Counted from the stretch's first letter, positions 42,719 through 51,560 are shown. The stretch: DNA of 64,000 nucleotides from Paramicrobacterium sp051513965 (GCF_051513965.1 NZ_CP195847.1:2852001-2916000), one strand, 5' to 3'. Notes: generated from the sequence alone by a model not told the origin. Made by a program: numbers and translations.

Positions 42719-42842
42719 GCGAGCGGCGGTCTCTGTCGGGTGGCCGCCGCTCGCTCCTCCGAAGGTTCACCGAGTCGGAAAATCTCGCCGGCACGCCGCT
42801 GAACCGTGCTGCCGAGGCGGCGTGTCCCGAGAATTTCCGACT
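42719..42842. repeat. Two further long hairpins before the nucleoside hydrolase stop
   Basis: GCGAGCGGCGG / CCGCCGCTCGC (42719-42729 with 42744-42754, perfect 11-base stem) and AGTCGGAAAATCTCG / CGAGAATTTCCGACT (42773-42787 with 42828-42842, one mismatch, with further pairing of CACGCCGC and GCGGCGTG inside). With 42660-42703 this gives three hairpins in 183 bases. Confidence 0.7.
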
Positions 42843-42861
42843 GCGTGACGGCACGGGGCGC

Positions 42862-43851
42862 TCAGACTGCCGCGTGCACTCCTGGAGAAACGGTCTCGAA
42901 CGACAGCAGCCGCTCGACCATGTGCGGGGCGAGCTGCCCCTCGGTCGCAAGCACAACCCGCACGTTCGCACCCGGACGGTCGACCGGCCCCTGCCGCTGC
43001 CCGCGCAGATCGCACACGGTTTGGCCGCGGCCCGGTCCGTCGGTGACATCGACCTCGACCGGAACAGCGGGAGCAACGCGCGGGCGCATTCCGCCCACGG
43101 CGAGCGCGGCCGCCAGCGGATCGTGCAGCGCACTGCAGCGTCGTCCGTACTCCGCGACGTAGAAGTCGAAATAGAAGTCGAGCATCTCGCCGACGGCACG
43201 AGTGAGAGGATGCCGCGAGGCGCAGAGCTTCTCGCGGTCTGCCTCCTCGAGCACGTTCTCCAGCGTCGTGTCGAGGGGAACGAGCGTCACCGGCCACGCC
43301 GCCGACACCACGGCCTGCGCCGCCTCCGGGTCGTGGCCGATGTTCGCCTCGGCCACGCACGTGATGTTGCCCGGCACCAGAGCGGCGCCGCCCATCGCGG
43401 TCACGCGGACGATGCGCTCCGGCAGCGAGGGGTCGCGCTGCAGGGCGACGGCGAGGTTCGTCAGCGGCCCGACCGCGATGATCTCGAGTTCACCAGGATG
43501 CTCGTTCGAGAGGCGGAGCAGCATGTCAGCGGCATCCTCTGCCACCGGCATCCGTGCAGCCTCGTCGAGCTCGACCTCGATCTCACCGATGCCGTTCGAT
43601 CCGTGAACGTGCGGTGCGCCACCCGCGAACTCGCCGACGAGCGGGTCACCGCAGCCGACCGCGACGGGAACATCGCCGCGCCCCGCGAGTTGCAACAGCG
43701 CAAGCGTGTTGCCTGCTCCCTGCGCCGCACTGACGTTGCCGTGCACCGAGCCGATGCCGACCAACTCGACCTCAGGAGATGCGAGCAGGTAAGCGAGGGC
43801 CATCGAATCGTCGATGCCGGTGTCGCAGTCGAAGTAGACGGGGCGTGGCAT
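42862..43851 (-). CDS. Inosine-uridine-preferring nucleoside hydrolase
   Basis: 329-residue enzyme that hydrolyses ribonucleosides to base and ribose. The Asp-rich metal site is at the N-terminus (FDCDTGIDDSMAL, residues 6-18), with VGPLTNLAVAL and TAMGGAALVPGN in the middle and HDPLAAALAV (His/Asp) near residue 240. GAGAAGGAA precedes ATG 43851. In one operon with an MFS transporter and back-to-back with GntR and ribokinase genes, it fits nucleoside import, hydrolysis and ribose phosphorylation. Confidence 0.9.
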   Translation of the reverse strand: MPRPVYFDCDTGIDDSMALAYLLASPEVELVGIGSVHGNVSAAQGAGNTLALLQLAGRGDVPVAVGCGDPLVGEFAGGAPHVHGSNGIGEIEVELDEAARMPVAEDAADMLLRLSNEHPGELEIIAVGPLTNLAVALQRDPSLPERIVRVTAMGGAALVPGNITCVAEANIGHDPEAAQAVVSAAWPVTLVPLDTTLENVLEEADREKLCASRHPLTRAVGEMLDFYFDFYVAEYGRRCSALHDPLAAALAVGGMRPRVAPAVPVEVDVTDGPGRGQTVCDLRGQRQGPVDRPGANVRVVLATEGQLAPHMVERLLSFETVSPGVHAAV

Positions 43852-43896
43852 GGGGTTCCTTCTCTCGGGTAGGGGCGGTAACGGATGCACTGAGGC

Positions 43897-45312
43897 TCAG
43901 TCCTGGCTGGGCGCGGCCTTCAGAATGAAGCTCGTGATGATGGCCAGAACGGTGATCGCGACAGAGATCCACAGAGCGAGCGTGAAGCCGCCGATGCCTC
44001 CGGACGCGACGAACGGGGCGACGATCGCAATGCCGAGGCTCGCGCCGATGCCGAAGCCCGCACTGTTCATGCTCGGCAGCGCCGACGGCGCCTCGACCGG
44101 GGACTGCAACACGCCCAGACCGTTTGCGGTCGTCAGCACGAGGCCGTTGTAGGCGACGCCGAGCACCGCGATCATCGCGAAGACGATCCACTGTACCTGC
44201 GGGAAGAGCGTGATCACGACGAGGGCACCGAGGCAGATGAGCAGGCCGACACGGAGGATGCTGATCCAGCCGATCCGCGCGGCCAGCCATCCGGCGAACG
44301 GCGCTGCGGCAAGACCGATGATCGCGGGCGGGGCGAGGAACATCAGCGCGCTGGTCGCCGCGTTCATGCCGAAGCCGACCTCGGTGTTCTGACTGAGCAT
44401 GACGACCGTGAAGTTGATGACCGCGAAGACGCTCGACAGGGTGAGCACGGTCGTTGCGATCACAGGCCAGACCTGGCGGGACTTCAGGTGCTGCACCGCG
44501 ATCAGCGGCGTAGCGCGGCGCTTCTCGATGAACACGAAGGCGACGAACGCGGCGATCGTTCCCACGAAGAGCGCAACGGTGAGCGGGGCCAGCCAGCCCT
44601 GCGAACCGCCCGTGGAGACGAAGTATGTGAGCCCGATGAGCCCGAGCGACAGTGCGCCGGCACCCCACCAGTCCATCGAGCCGGACGACGCTGCGCCGGT
44701 GTCCTTCGGAGCGGCGATCCATACGCACACGAGTGCGAGAATGCCGACGACGAAGATCACGACGAACAGCGAACGGAACCCGAACGCGTCGGTGAGCAGA
44801 CCGCCGATCCAACCGTCGACTCCGCCGACACCGCCGTTGATCGCCGTGAGCACGCCCAGCATCGTCCCGAACATCTTCTTCGTCAGTGACTCGTTCAGAA
44901 TCACGTACGAGAGTTGGAATGCCGCGCTCGATGCTCCCTGCAGCACACGCCCGATAAGCAGGATCTGCAGGTTCGGCGCGACGAGGCACAGGACTGTGCC
45001 GACGGAGAGGATGCCGAGCACGATCAGCAGGCCGCGCTTGCGCCCGATGAAGTCGCTCCAGCGTGCGAGCAGAACGCCGCCGACGGCGCCGGCGAGGAAG
45101 AACAGCGAGGACACCTGCGAGACCGCGTCGATGTCGACGTTGAGCGTGCGCGCCATGTCCGGGAGAGCCGGCGTGATCATGCTGGCGTTCAGCTGGAAGG
45201 CGACGACGGCGAGGATCAGCGTCGCGACGAGGCCGATGGCGCGTCCGCCGTGAAGTTTGCCGTCAGACGGGGATGCCGCGGCGCTCTCAGCCGCGAGACG
45301 AGTAGAAGACAA
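43897..45312 (-). CDS. MFS transporter, probable nucleoside importer
   Basis: 471-residue MFS protein of the DHA2-like group (FQLNASMITPALPDMARTL, LLARWSDFIGRKRG, GRVLQGASSAAFQ). I favour the TTG start at 45312 because AAAGGAG lies five bases before it; the ATG at 45330 has no such site and would put AAAGGAG inside the gene. The group is mainly known for drug export, but cotranscription with the nucleoside hydrolase 45 bases downstream suggests nucleoside or nucleobase transport. Confidence 0.82.
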   Translation of the reverse strand: MSSTRLAAESAAASPSDGKLHGGRAIGLVATLILAVVAFQLNASMITPALPDMARTLNVDIDAVSQVSSLFFLAGAVGGVLLARWSDFIGRKRGLLIVLGILSVGTVLCLVAPNLQILLIGRVLQGASSAAFQLSYVILNESLTKKMFGTMLGVLTAINGGVGGVDGWIGGLLTDAFGFRSLFVVIFVVGILALVCVWIAAPKDTGAASSGSMDWWGAGALSLGLIGLTYFVSTGGSQGWLAPLTVALFVGTIAAFVAFVFIEKRRATPLIAVQHLKSRQVWPVIATTVLTLSSVFAVINFTVVMLSQNTEVGFGMNAATSALMFLAPPAIIGLAAAPFAGWLAARIGWISILRVGLLICLGALVVITLFPQVQWIVFAMIAVLGVAYNGLVLTTANGLGVLQSPVEAPSALPSMNSAGFGIGASLGIAIVAPFVASGGIGGFTLALWISVAITVLAIITSFILKAAPSQD

Positions 45313-45387
45313 CGAGACTCCTTTGTCCATGTAAGGGGGCACCAGACTCGTCGTCAATCGGGCGGGAACGTCGTCGAATCTGTAGTG

Positions 45388-45401
45388 AGTATGATGTTAT
45401 A
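45388..45401. promoter_or_regulatory. Candidate GntR operator
   Basis: GTAT-GATGTT-ATAC between the divergent MFS and GntR genes. The GTAT/ATAC arms resemble HutC-type sites; symmetry is short, so moderate support. Confidence 0.4.
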
Positions 45402-45483
45402 CCTCTCGGGTACGACATGCACACTACAACGTTTTCTCGTGATTGAATAGAGGCCCGAGCCCGAGCCGAGTTCAAGGAGCCCA

Positions 45484-46269
45484 ATGACGGAGATGGACGA
45501 GTTCCTCGCGCTCCCCCTCACCACCACGGTCGGTCAGCCGCTGCGCGTTGCCGCATACGCTCGCATCACACAGGGCATCCGCGACGGTGTCTTTCCGCTC
45601 GGCTCAGCGCTCCCTCGCGAGACCGAGCTCGGGTCGGCGCTGGGCGTCAGCCGCACCGTCATCCGCGAGGCACTCATGCTCCTGGAGGAGGACGGACTCA
45701 TCACGACCCGCCGCGGCGTCGGCCGTTTCGTCACGGCATCCTCCCCCAAAGTCGGCCTCGAAGACCTGCGCCCGTTCGAGAATGCCCTCGCTGGCGCAGA
45801 TCAGCCCGTCACCGTCGAACCCATCCACTTCGTGATGCAGCCGAACACCGAGTTCGTGGCGAGCAACCTGAACCTCGATCTCGAGGCCAACACCTGGTTC
45901 CGCGAGAGCGTGCTCAAGCGCGGCGGGGAGCCGATCGCGATCGTTCAGGAGCACCTGCCGGCCGGCAAGTATCTCAGCGATATCAGTCCGGCCGTCGCGG
46001 CGAGCTTTCAGCGGGCCGCTGAGCGTGATGCGACGCTCTACGCCGGACTCCTCGAGCTCTGCGGACCGATCTTCACCGCGAGCACCTGCCAGATCGCACC
46101 GAGCATCGTCGGCGCGTCACGCGGCAAGCAGCTCGGGCTCGCGGCATCCGACCCCGTCATCATTCTCACTCAGGTGGTCGAGCATGAGGGCACGCCCGTG
46201 TACCTCGCGAAGTGCATCGTCTCGTCGCGTGTCGGGCACCTGACCGTCGTGCAGACGCCCTCTTCGTAG
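45484..46269 (+). CDS. GntR-family (HutC subfamily) regulator
   Basis: 261 residues: winged helix at residues 24-80 (YARITQGIRDGVFPLGSALPR, LGVSRTVIREALMLLEEDGL, RRGVGRFV) and a UTRA effector domain (FRESVLKRGGEPIAIVQEHLP, YLAKCIVSSRVGHLTV). AAGGAG lies before the ATG. It is 22 bases upstream of ribokinase and divergent from the MFS/nucleoside hydrolase operon, so it should control nucleoside or ribose use. Confidence 0.88.
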   Translation: MTEMDEFLALPLTTTVGQPLRVAAYARITQGIRDGVFPLGSALPRETELGSALGVSRTVIREALMLLEEDGLITTRRGVGRFVTASSPKVGLEDLRPFENALAGADQPVTVEPIHFVMQPNTEFVASNLNLDLEANTWFRESVLKRGGEPIAIVQEHLPAGKYLSDISPAVAASFQRAAERDATLYAGLLELCGPIFTASTCQIAPSIVGASRGKQLGLAASDPVIILTQVVEHEGTPVYLAKCIVSSRVGHLTVVQTPSS

Positions 46270-46291
46270 CGCGCCATTCCGAAGGAGACCC

Positions 46292-47128
46292 ATGGCATTC
46301 GACATTCCCCTCACCGTGGTCGGCAGCATCAACGCCGACATCACCGCGACCACCGAGCGTCTTCCCGGCGCGGGCGAGACAGTCGGCGGCGGACGCCTCA
46401 CGCGCAGCCCCGGCGGCAAGGGCGCGAACCAGGCCGCGGCCGGCGCACGGCTTGGGGCCGCAACGCGCATGGTCGGCGCAGTCGGAGCGGATGCCGAGGG
46501 CGAGACGATGCGCCAAGCGCTTCGTTCGGCGGGCGTCGACCTGGCGCACGTGGCGACGGTCGACAGCGAGACGGGCACGGCGCTCATCATGGTGGATGCC
46601 GCGGGCGAAAACCAGATCGCCGTGTGTGAGGGTGCCAACGCACACGTCAGCATCAGCGGCGTGGAGTTCGACGAGCACGACACGGTGCTCGCGCAGCTCG
46701 AGATCTCGCTCGACACTGTCGCCCAGGCCGCTCGCCGCTGCCGCGGCTACTTCGCGCTGAACGCGGCGCCGGCGATGCCGCTGCCCACAGAGCTCATCGA
46801 GCGCGCAGACCTCATCATCGTGAACGAGACCGAGTACGAGCTCATCCCCGAGCTGGCGGACGCGGCGCTCGTCGCCGTCACGTACGGCTCGAAGGGCTCG
46901 GCGATGCTCGTGCGCGGCGAGCAGGTGGCGTTCGCGGATGCCGTCAGGACGACGCCCGTCAACACGGTCGGCGCCGGGGATGCCTTCTGCGCGGCCCTCG
47001 TCATCGCGCTGCGCGGTGGCCTGTCGCACGAGGAGGCGCTGCGTGCGGCGAACGCTGTGGGCGCCGCGGTCGTGCGAGACCCGGCGGCGCAGCCCGAGCT
47101 GCGTCCGCTCGAGCACTACGTCTCGTAA
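46292..47128 (+). CDS. rbsK: Ribokinase (PfkB family)
   Basis: 278-residue sugar kinase: VVGSINADITATTERLPG, GGKGANQAAAGARLGA (first signature), VNETEYEL, and the anion hole and base in NTVGAGDAFCAAL. It lacks the longer C-terminus of some ribokinases but is complete. Phosphorylates D-ribose to ribose 5-phosphate, here presumably the ribose freed by the nucleoside hydrolase. Confidence 0.9.
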   Translation: MAFDIPLTVVGSINADITATTERLPGAGETVGGGRLTRSPGGKGANQAAAGARLGAATRMVGAVGADAEGETMRQALRSAGVDLAHVATVDSETGTALIMVDAAGENQIAVCEGANAHVSISGVEFDEHDTVLAQLEISLDTVAQAARRCRGYFALNAAPAMPLPTELIERADLIIVNETEYELIPELADAALVAVTYGSKGSAMLVRGEQVAFADAVRTTPVNTVGAGDAFCAALVIALRGGLSHEEALRAANAVGAAVVRDPAAQPELRPLEHYVS

Positions 47129-47134
47129 GGCGCC

Positions 47135-47290
47135 GTCCGCGCCCCGCCTCGCCCGACCTCGTCTCGCGCACCTCGCCTCACACCGCCTCGCCCGACCTCG
47201 CTCCGCCCCGCCTCGCCCCACCTCACGTCACCCGACCTCGCCCCGTCTCCTCTCGTCCCTCGCACCACCCCGCCTCCTCTCGCCCCGTCT
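47135..47290. repeat. Pyrimidine-rich degenerate tandem repeat
   Basis: About 155 bases made almost only of variants of CCGCCTCGCC and CCGACCTCGC, directly after the ribokinase stop. Strong strand asymmetry in C+T. No conserved frame; probably non-coding. Confidence 0.7.
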
Positions 47291-47299
47291 CACAACCGC

Positions 47300-47349
47300 G
47301 TGCCACTTTGTCCTGCAAAAACACGTGGCGTGATGCGACAAAGTGGCAC
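47300..47349. repeat. 54-nt hairpin family, copy A
   Basis: GTGCCACTTTGTC and GACAAAGTGGCAC, perfect 13-base arms around a 24-base loop, between the convergent ribokinase and MarR genes. Same arms as 56562-56615, 57526-57579 and 57653-57706. Confidence 0.85.
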
Positions 47350-47489
47350 ACGGTTGGCCGGGCAGTGCGGTGCCACACGATTGGCCGGGCAGCGCAGTGG
47401 CACGCAGGTAGCTAGACAGCGCGGTGGCCCACGGCTGGTTGGGCGGCGCGGCAGTGCGGTTGCCCGGGCGGCGCGACACCGCGGTGGCG

Positions 47490-47963
47490 TCAGCGGCCGG
47501 GGTCGGTGGCCTCGGTGACGTCGGTGACGTCGATTCGGCCGAGCACTTTGCCCGCGATGGCACCGAGCTGACGCACGTCGTCATCGCTCAGTCGCGCATC
47601 CAGCAGCTCTCGGCGCGTGCGACTCGCGGTGAGGTACCCCTGGCGCGCGGCTTTCGCGCCAGCATCCGTCAGACTCAACAACCACACGCGACGATTCGAT
47701 GGGTCGGGTTCGCGCTCCACCCAGCCCCGTCGCTCGAGCCGATCGGCGAGACGGGTCAGCCCGCTCGGGCTCAGCGTCAGGCGTGCGGATGCCTCTGACA
47801 TTGTGAGCCGTCGATCGACCGCGTTCGACAGATACCAGAGCAGCTGGAACTCCACCGACGACATCTCGGCCTGCTCTTGCAGCCGCGCGCTCAGCTCGGC
47901 GTCGAGGAAGGCGGCGGCCTTTTGGAGGTCGACCCATACTGCGTCGCGTTCGCCGTCTCTCAC
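47490..47963 (-). CDS. MarR-family transcriptional regulator
   Basis: 157 residues with the MarR winged helix (LTMSEASARLTLSPSGLTRLADRLERRGWV, then EPDPSNRRVWLLSLTDAG). The start is GTG 47963. Divergent from an NmrA-type gene with a symmetric sequence between them, so it probably represses that gene and itself. Confidence 0.88.
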   Translation of the reverse strand: MRDGERDAVWVDLQKAAAFLDAELSARLQEQAEMSSVEFQLLWYLSNAVDRRLTMSEASARLTLSPSGLTRLADRLERRGWVEREPDPSNRRVWLLSLTDAGAKAARQGYLTASRTRRELLDARLSDDDVRQLGAIAGKVLGRIDVTDVTEATDPGR

Positions 47964-47997
47964 TCTTTCAGCGTATCGGGAATTGCCGCCACACTAT

Positions 47998-48024
47998 TTG
48001 CGTTAGCAACTATTGACTAAGCAA
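47998..48024. promoter_or_regulatory. MarR-type operator
   Basis: TTGC-GTTA-GCAA at 47998-48009 and the overlapping TTAG...CTAA symmetry at 48003-48020, followed by TTGACTAAGCAA. Lies 20-46 bases before the NmrA-type start. Confidence 0.55.
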
Positions 48025-48043
48025 ACTAAGGAGGAGAAACACA

Positions 48044-48892
48044 ATGACTTCGACGATTCTCGTGACCGGCGCCACCGGCAACCAGGGAGGCGCGGTCGCC
48101 CGTGCGCTCTCCGCACACGGTCACTCCGTGCGGGCGATGACCCGCAGCACTGAGAGCCCGAAGGCGCACGCCCTGCGCGAGCTGGGCATGCAGGTCGTCG
48201 GCGCCGACTTCGACGACGGGGAGAGTCTGCGGCGAGCAGCATCCGGTGTCGATGGCGTCTATGCGATGGGCACACCATACGAAGCGGATGCCGCGGCAGA
48301 AGAGCGCCAGACGATCGCGCTCCTCGACGCGGCCGTCGCTGTCGGGGTGCCCTTCATCGTCTACGCAAGTGTGGCGAGCGCCCTCGATGACACGCGCGTG
48401 CCTCACTTCGAGAGCAAAGCGCAGGTCGAGCGGCACCTCCAGACGCTGACCGTGCCGCACACCGTGGTCGCGCCCGCGATGTTCATGGACAACGCGGCGC
48501 GCAATCTCGAGGCACTGCGGGAGGGGACGTACGCGTTCGGCGTGCCCGCGGACACCGCCGTGCAGCAGGTGGCTCTCGCCGACCTCGCGGAGTTCACCGC
48601 GCTCGTGTTCGATGACCCGCAGCGCTTCGACGGCCAGCGCATCGAGCTGGCGTCGGCGGAGGTGACCGGCGCCGAGACCGCCGAGGCCTTGAGTGAGGTG
48701 CTCGGGCATCGGGTCGAGTACCGCGAGATTCCGCTCGACGCCATCGAGGCGAGCAGCAATCACGACCTCGCGGCGATGATGCGGTTCTTCCGCGAGCGCG
48801 GGTACTCGATCGACATCGACGCGCTGCATGCCGCGTACCCCGAGGTCGCGTGGCACAGCATCGAGTCGTGGGCGCGCGAGCAGCGATGGTGA
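48044..48892 (+). CDS. NmrA-like NAD(P)-binding protein
   Basis: 282 residues of the atypical SDR/NmrA group: TILVTGATGNQGGAVARAL at the start, GVDGVYAMGTPY, FIVYASVASALDD, VVAPAMFMDNAARNL. NAD(P)H:quinone-reductase-like or redox-sensing role. GGAGGAGA precedes the ATG. Expression is likely under the divergent MarR protein. Confidence 0.87.
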   Translation: MTSTILVTGATGNQGGAVARALSAHGHSVRAMTRSTESPKAHALRELGMQVVGADFDDGESLRRAASGVDGVYAMGTPYEADAAAEERQTIALLDAAVAVGVPFIVYASVASALDDTRVPHFESKAQVERHLQTLTVPHTVVAPAMFMDNAARNLEALREGTYAFGVPADTAVQQVALADLAEFTALVFDDPQRFDGQRIELASAEVTGAETAEALSEVLGHRVEYREIPLDAIEASSNHDLAAMMRFFRERGYSIDIDALHAAYPEVAWHSIESWAREQRW

Positions 48893-49001
48893 GCTGAGCG
48901 CCCTGCCACAACGGCTCGCAGCGCCTGCGGCCGGCCCCGAACCCTGCTCCCACATCGGTGCACCACTTCGAGGCGCGCTGTTTCCTGCATGAGTGTGCTG
49001 T

Positions 49002-49045
49002 CTGCGGACGAAAGTGCGTGCCGCGGCACGCACTTTCGTCCGCAG
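49002..49045. terminator. 44-nt perfect palindrome, family P44 copy 2 (bidirectional terminator)
   Basis: CTGCGGACGAAAGTGCGTGC through its exact complement, a 22-base stem with no loop bases, between convergent NmrA-like and DHA2 genes. Ends and centre match 42660-42703. Confidence 0.85.
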
Positions 49046-49059
49046 AGGGCACCTTCGCG

Positions 49060-49160
49060 AGAGTTACTACTGCGCGGCCGTCCCAGGGCTGCTGCTAGTG
49101 CGCGTCGGGCCCAGGTCGCTACTGCGCCTCCGGGCCGAGGTTGCTACTGCGCGGCCGGCC
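49060..49160. repeat. Degenerate ~26-base tandem repeats spanning the DHA2 stop codon
   Basis: Units centred on GTTACTACTGCGCGGCC, GCTAGTGCGCGTCGGGCC, GTCGCTACTGCGCCTCC and GTTGCTACTGCGCGGCC. The last unit contains the 3' end and stop of the DHA2 gene, so the gene end seems to have been copied downstream several times. Confidence 0.6.
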
Positions 49161-50844
49161 GCGACACCTCACCAGACGAGGATGCCGCCGCAGAACCCAC
49201 CGCGTCGCCGCGCTCCGCCTCCTCGCCGCCTACCGTCTCGCCGCGCTTAGCCGCCGCGCGCTGCTCCGCCTCGAGGCGCTCCGCCTCTTCGCCGCCGATC
49301 GCCTCGCCGCGCTCCACGAGGCCCGCCTTGTCGGAGAGCGGAATCTGCTTCAGCAGGAGCGAGAGCAGGAGCGCCACCCCGATGAACGGCAAGATGTACC
49401 AGAACACCGGCGCGAGAGCATCCGCGTACGCACCGACGATGCCGTCGCGCACCGCCTCAGGCAGCGTGCTCAGCGTCTGCGGGTCGATCGTCGCGGTGGA
49501 CGCCGCAGCGTCCGACGCGTTTGCACCGGCATCCGTGAACACCGTCATCAGGTTGTCAGCCAGTCGCGTCGTGAAGATGGTGCCGAACACCGCGGTTCCG
49601 AGCGACGCTCCAACCTCGCGGAAGTAGTTGTTCGTGCTCGTCGCAGTTCCGATCTGCGCAGCCGGCACTGCGTTCTGCACGACCAGCACGACCACCTGCA
49701 TGATCAACCCGAGGCCGACGCCGAAGACGAACAGGAAGACACAGATGAGCCAGATCGGGGTGGATGCCGCAAGCGTCGTGAACGCCAGCATCGCGGCCGC
49801 CATCACGACGGTTCCGACGATCGGGTAAATCTTGTACTTCCCCGTCTTGGTGATGGCGAGGCCCGACCAGATCGAGGTCCCCATCATGCCGACCATCATC
49901 GGAATGAGCAGCAGCCCGGAGACCGCGGCCGACGTGCCCGACGCCATCTGCAGGAACGTCGGGAGGAAGCCGATCGCGGCGAACATCCCGATGCCGAGCA
50001 CCATTCCGATCGCGGAAGCATTGATGAAGATCGGGTTGCGGAACAGGCTGAGCGGGATGATCGGGTCTTCGGCACGCGCCTCGGTGATGATGAAAGCGGC
50101 TCCGGCGAGAAGCATCCCTGCGCCCCACGCCCAGGTGGCCCCCGAGCCCCAACCGAAGTCGTCATTGCCGCCGAAGTCGGTGAAGAAGATGAGGCACGTG
50201 GTCGTGATCGAGAGGAACAGAACGCCGAGCAGATCGATGCGCTTCGTCGCCTTCTTGGTGGGCAGCGTGAGCGTGAACAGGGCGATCACGAACGCGGCGA
50301 TGCCGATCGGGATGTTGATGTAGAAGCCCCACTGCCAGGTGAGGTGGTCGACAAAGTACCCGCCGAGCAGCGGGCCGGCGACCGCCGACAGACCGAAGAT
50401 CGCGCCGAGAGGACCCATATACTTGCCGCGCTCGCTCGCCGGCACGATGTCAGCGATGATCGCCTGCGACAGAATCATGAGGCCACCGCCGCCGAGGCCC
50501 TGAAGCGCGCGGAACACCACAAACGACCAGAAGTCACCCGCGAACGCACAGCCGACCGAGGCCAGCGTGAACAGCGCGATCGCGATCAGGAAGAGGTTGC
50601 GCCTGCCGAGCACGTCACCGAATTTGCCGTAGATCGGCATCACGATCGTCGTCGCGAGCAGGTACGCCGTGACGATCCAGACCTGGTTCTCGACGCCGCC
50701 CAGCTCACCGACGATCGTCGGCATGGCGGTCGAGACGATCGTCTGGTCGAGGCTCGCCAGAAGCATCCCCGCGATCAGCGCGCTGAAGATGATCCAGATG
50801 CGCCGCTTTGTCAGCAGGAAGGGCGCGGATTCCGTTGTTGTCAT
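49144..50844 (-). CDS. DHA2-family (14-helix) MFS drug exporter
   Basis: 566 residues: LLASLDQTIVSTAMPTIVGEL (motif of helix 1), YGKFGDVLGRRNLFL, RALQGLGGGGLMILSQ, GGYFVDHLTWQWGFYINIP, and 14 predicted helices. The cytoplasmic C-tail of about 60 residues has two near-copies of RGExxGGEEAER in an Ala/Glu-rich stretch. Its ATG overlaps the TetR stop by four bases, so repressor and pump are one operon. Substrate unknown; the family exports drugs and dyes. Confidence 0.9.
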   Translation of the reverse strand: MTTTESAPFLLTKRRIWIIFSALIAGMLLASLDQTIVSTAMPTIVGELGGVENQVWIVTAYLLATTIVMPIYGKFGDVLGRRNLFLIAIALFTLASVGCAFAGDFWSFVVFRALQGLGGGGLMILSQAIIADIVPASERGKYMGPLGAIFGLSAVAGPLLGGYFVDHLTWQWGFYINIPIGIAAFVIALFTLTLPTKKATKRIDLLGVLFLSITTTCLIFFTDFGGNDDFGWGSGATWAWGAGMLLAGAAFIITEARAEDPIIPLSLFRNPIFINASAIGMVLGIGMFAAIGFLPTFLQMASGTSAAVSGLLLIPMMVGMMGTSIWSGLAITKTGKYKIYPIVGTVVMAAAMLAFTTLAASTPIWLICVFLFVFGVGLGLIMQVVVLVVQNAVPAAQIGTATSTNNYFREVGASLGTAVFGTIFTTRLADNLMTVFTDAGANASDAAASTATIDPQTLSTLPEAVRDGIVGAYADALAPVFWYILPFIGVALLLSLLLKQIPLSDKAGLVERGEAIGGEEAERLEAEQRAAAKRGETVGGEEAERGDAVGSAAASSSGEVSRPAAQ

Positions 50845-51494
50845 GAGGGCCGTTCTGTGATTCGGGTGTGGTTGTTCAGGAGGTCGCGGGCGGCATGGAT
50901 GCGGCGCGCGAAGATGTGGGAGAACTCGTGGATGCTCGGCGGAGCGTCGCTGTGCCCGCGGAAGTACTCCTCCGCGGCAGCACGGCTGAACGCGCCGACG
51001 AGGTGCACGAGCGTCGAGGCGCGGATGTCTCCCGGCTCGAAGTTCTCGCGCTTCTCGATGAGAGCGATGTCACGCTGCTCGTGCGCGTGGATCTGCTCGA
51101 TCATCCGCGCGTGGAGGCGCGGCTCGCGGTCGAACGCCGCATGCAGGGCATGAGCTTGGGATGCCGTCGGAGCGACGAGCTCCCACCGGGCGAGGTGCAG
51201 CTCCACGAAGTCATCGAGGAGGCTCGTCGAGCTGCCGGCATCCTGCCCCTTGTCGAGAAAGGTCTGCTGGAGCTCGTCTTCGCCGCGAGGGACGAGGATG
51301 CCGAGCACGGCGTCCTCCTTCGACGCGAAGTAGTTGAAGAAGGTGCGCCGGGAGACACCGGCTGCCTCACACAGCTCCTCGATCGTGTAGCCCGTGAACC
51401 CATCACGCGCGGTCCACTCCCGGGCGAGATCGATGAGCCGCTCCGCCGATTCGCGGCGACGACGCTCACGCAGTCCCATTGCACTTTCATCCAT
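50841..51494 (-). CDS. TetR-family repressor of the DHA2 exporter
   Basis: 217 residues with helix-turn-helix (FTGYTIEELCEAAGVSRRTFFNYFASKE) and a helical effector domain. Three ATGs are possible (51503, 51494, 51479); I give the middle one, and none has a strong ribosome-binding site. The promoter holds repeated AGTGCA/TGCACT palindromes, some touching the start codon, as expected of an autorepressor. Confidence 0.86.
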   Translation of the reverse strand: MDESAMGLRERRRRESAERLIDLAREWTARDGFTGYTIEELCEAAGVSRRTFFNYFASKEDAVLGILVPRGEDELQQTFLDKGQDAGSSTSLLDDFVELHLARWELVAPTASQAHALHAAFDREPRLHARMIEQIHAHEQRDIALIEKRENFEPGDIRASTLVHLVGAFSRAAAEEYFRGHSDAPPSIHEFSHIFARRIHAARDLLNNHTRITERPS

Positions 51495-51533
51495 ACAGTG
51501 CATTTTTGCACTTTAAAGCTTTGAGTGCACTGT
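51495..51533. promoter_or_regulatory. TetR-type operators before the TetR/DHA2 operon
   Basis: AGTGCA-TTTT-TGCACT at 51497-51512 and the outer pair ACAGTGCA (51495-51502) with TGCACTGT (51526-51533). Confidence 0.65.
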
Positions 51534-51560
51534 AAGGCTTCCCCTCTCACAAAGCACAAA

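Noticed and set aside
49141..51153. A 670-codon plus-strand open frame
   Set aside because: Antisense of the DHA2 exporter and TetR gene, with an extreme Arg/Asp/His composition.
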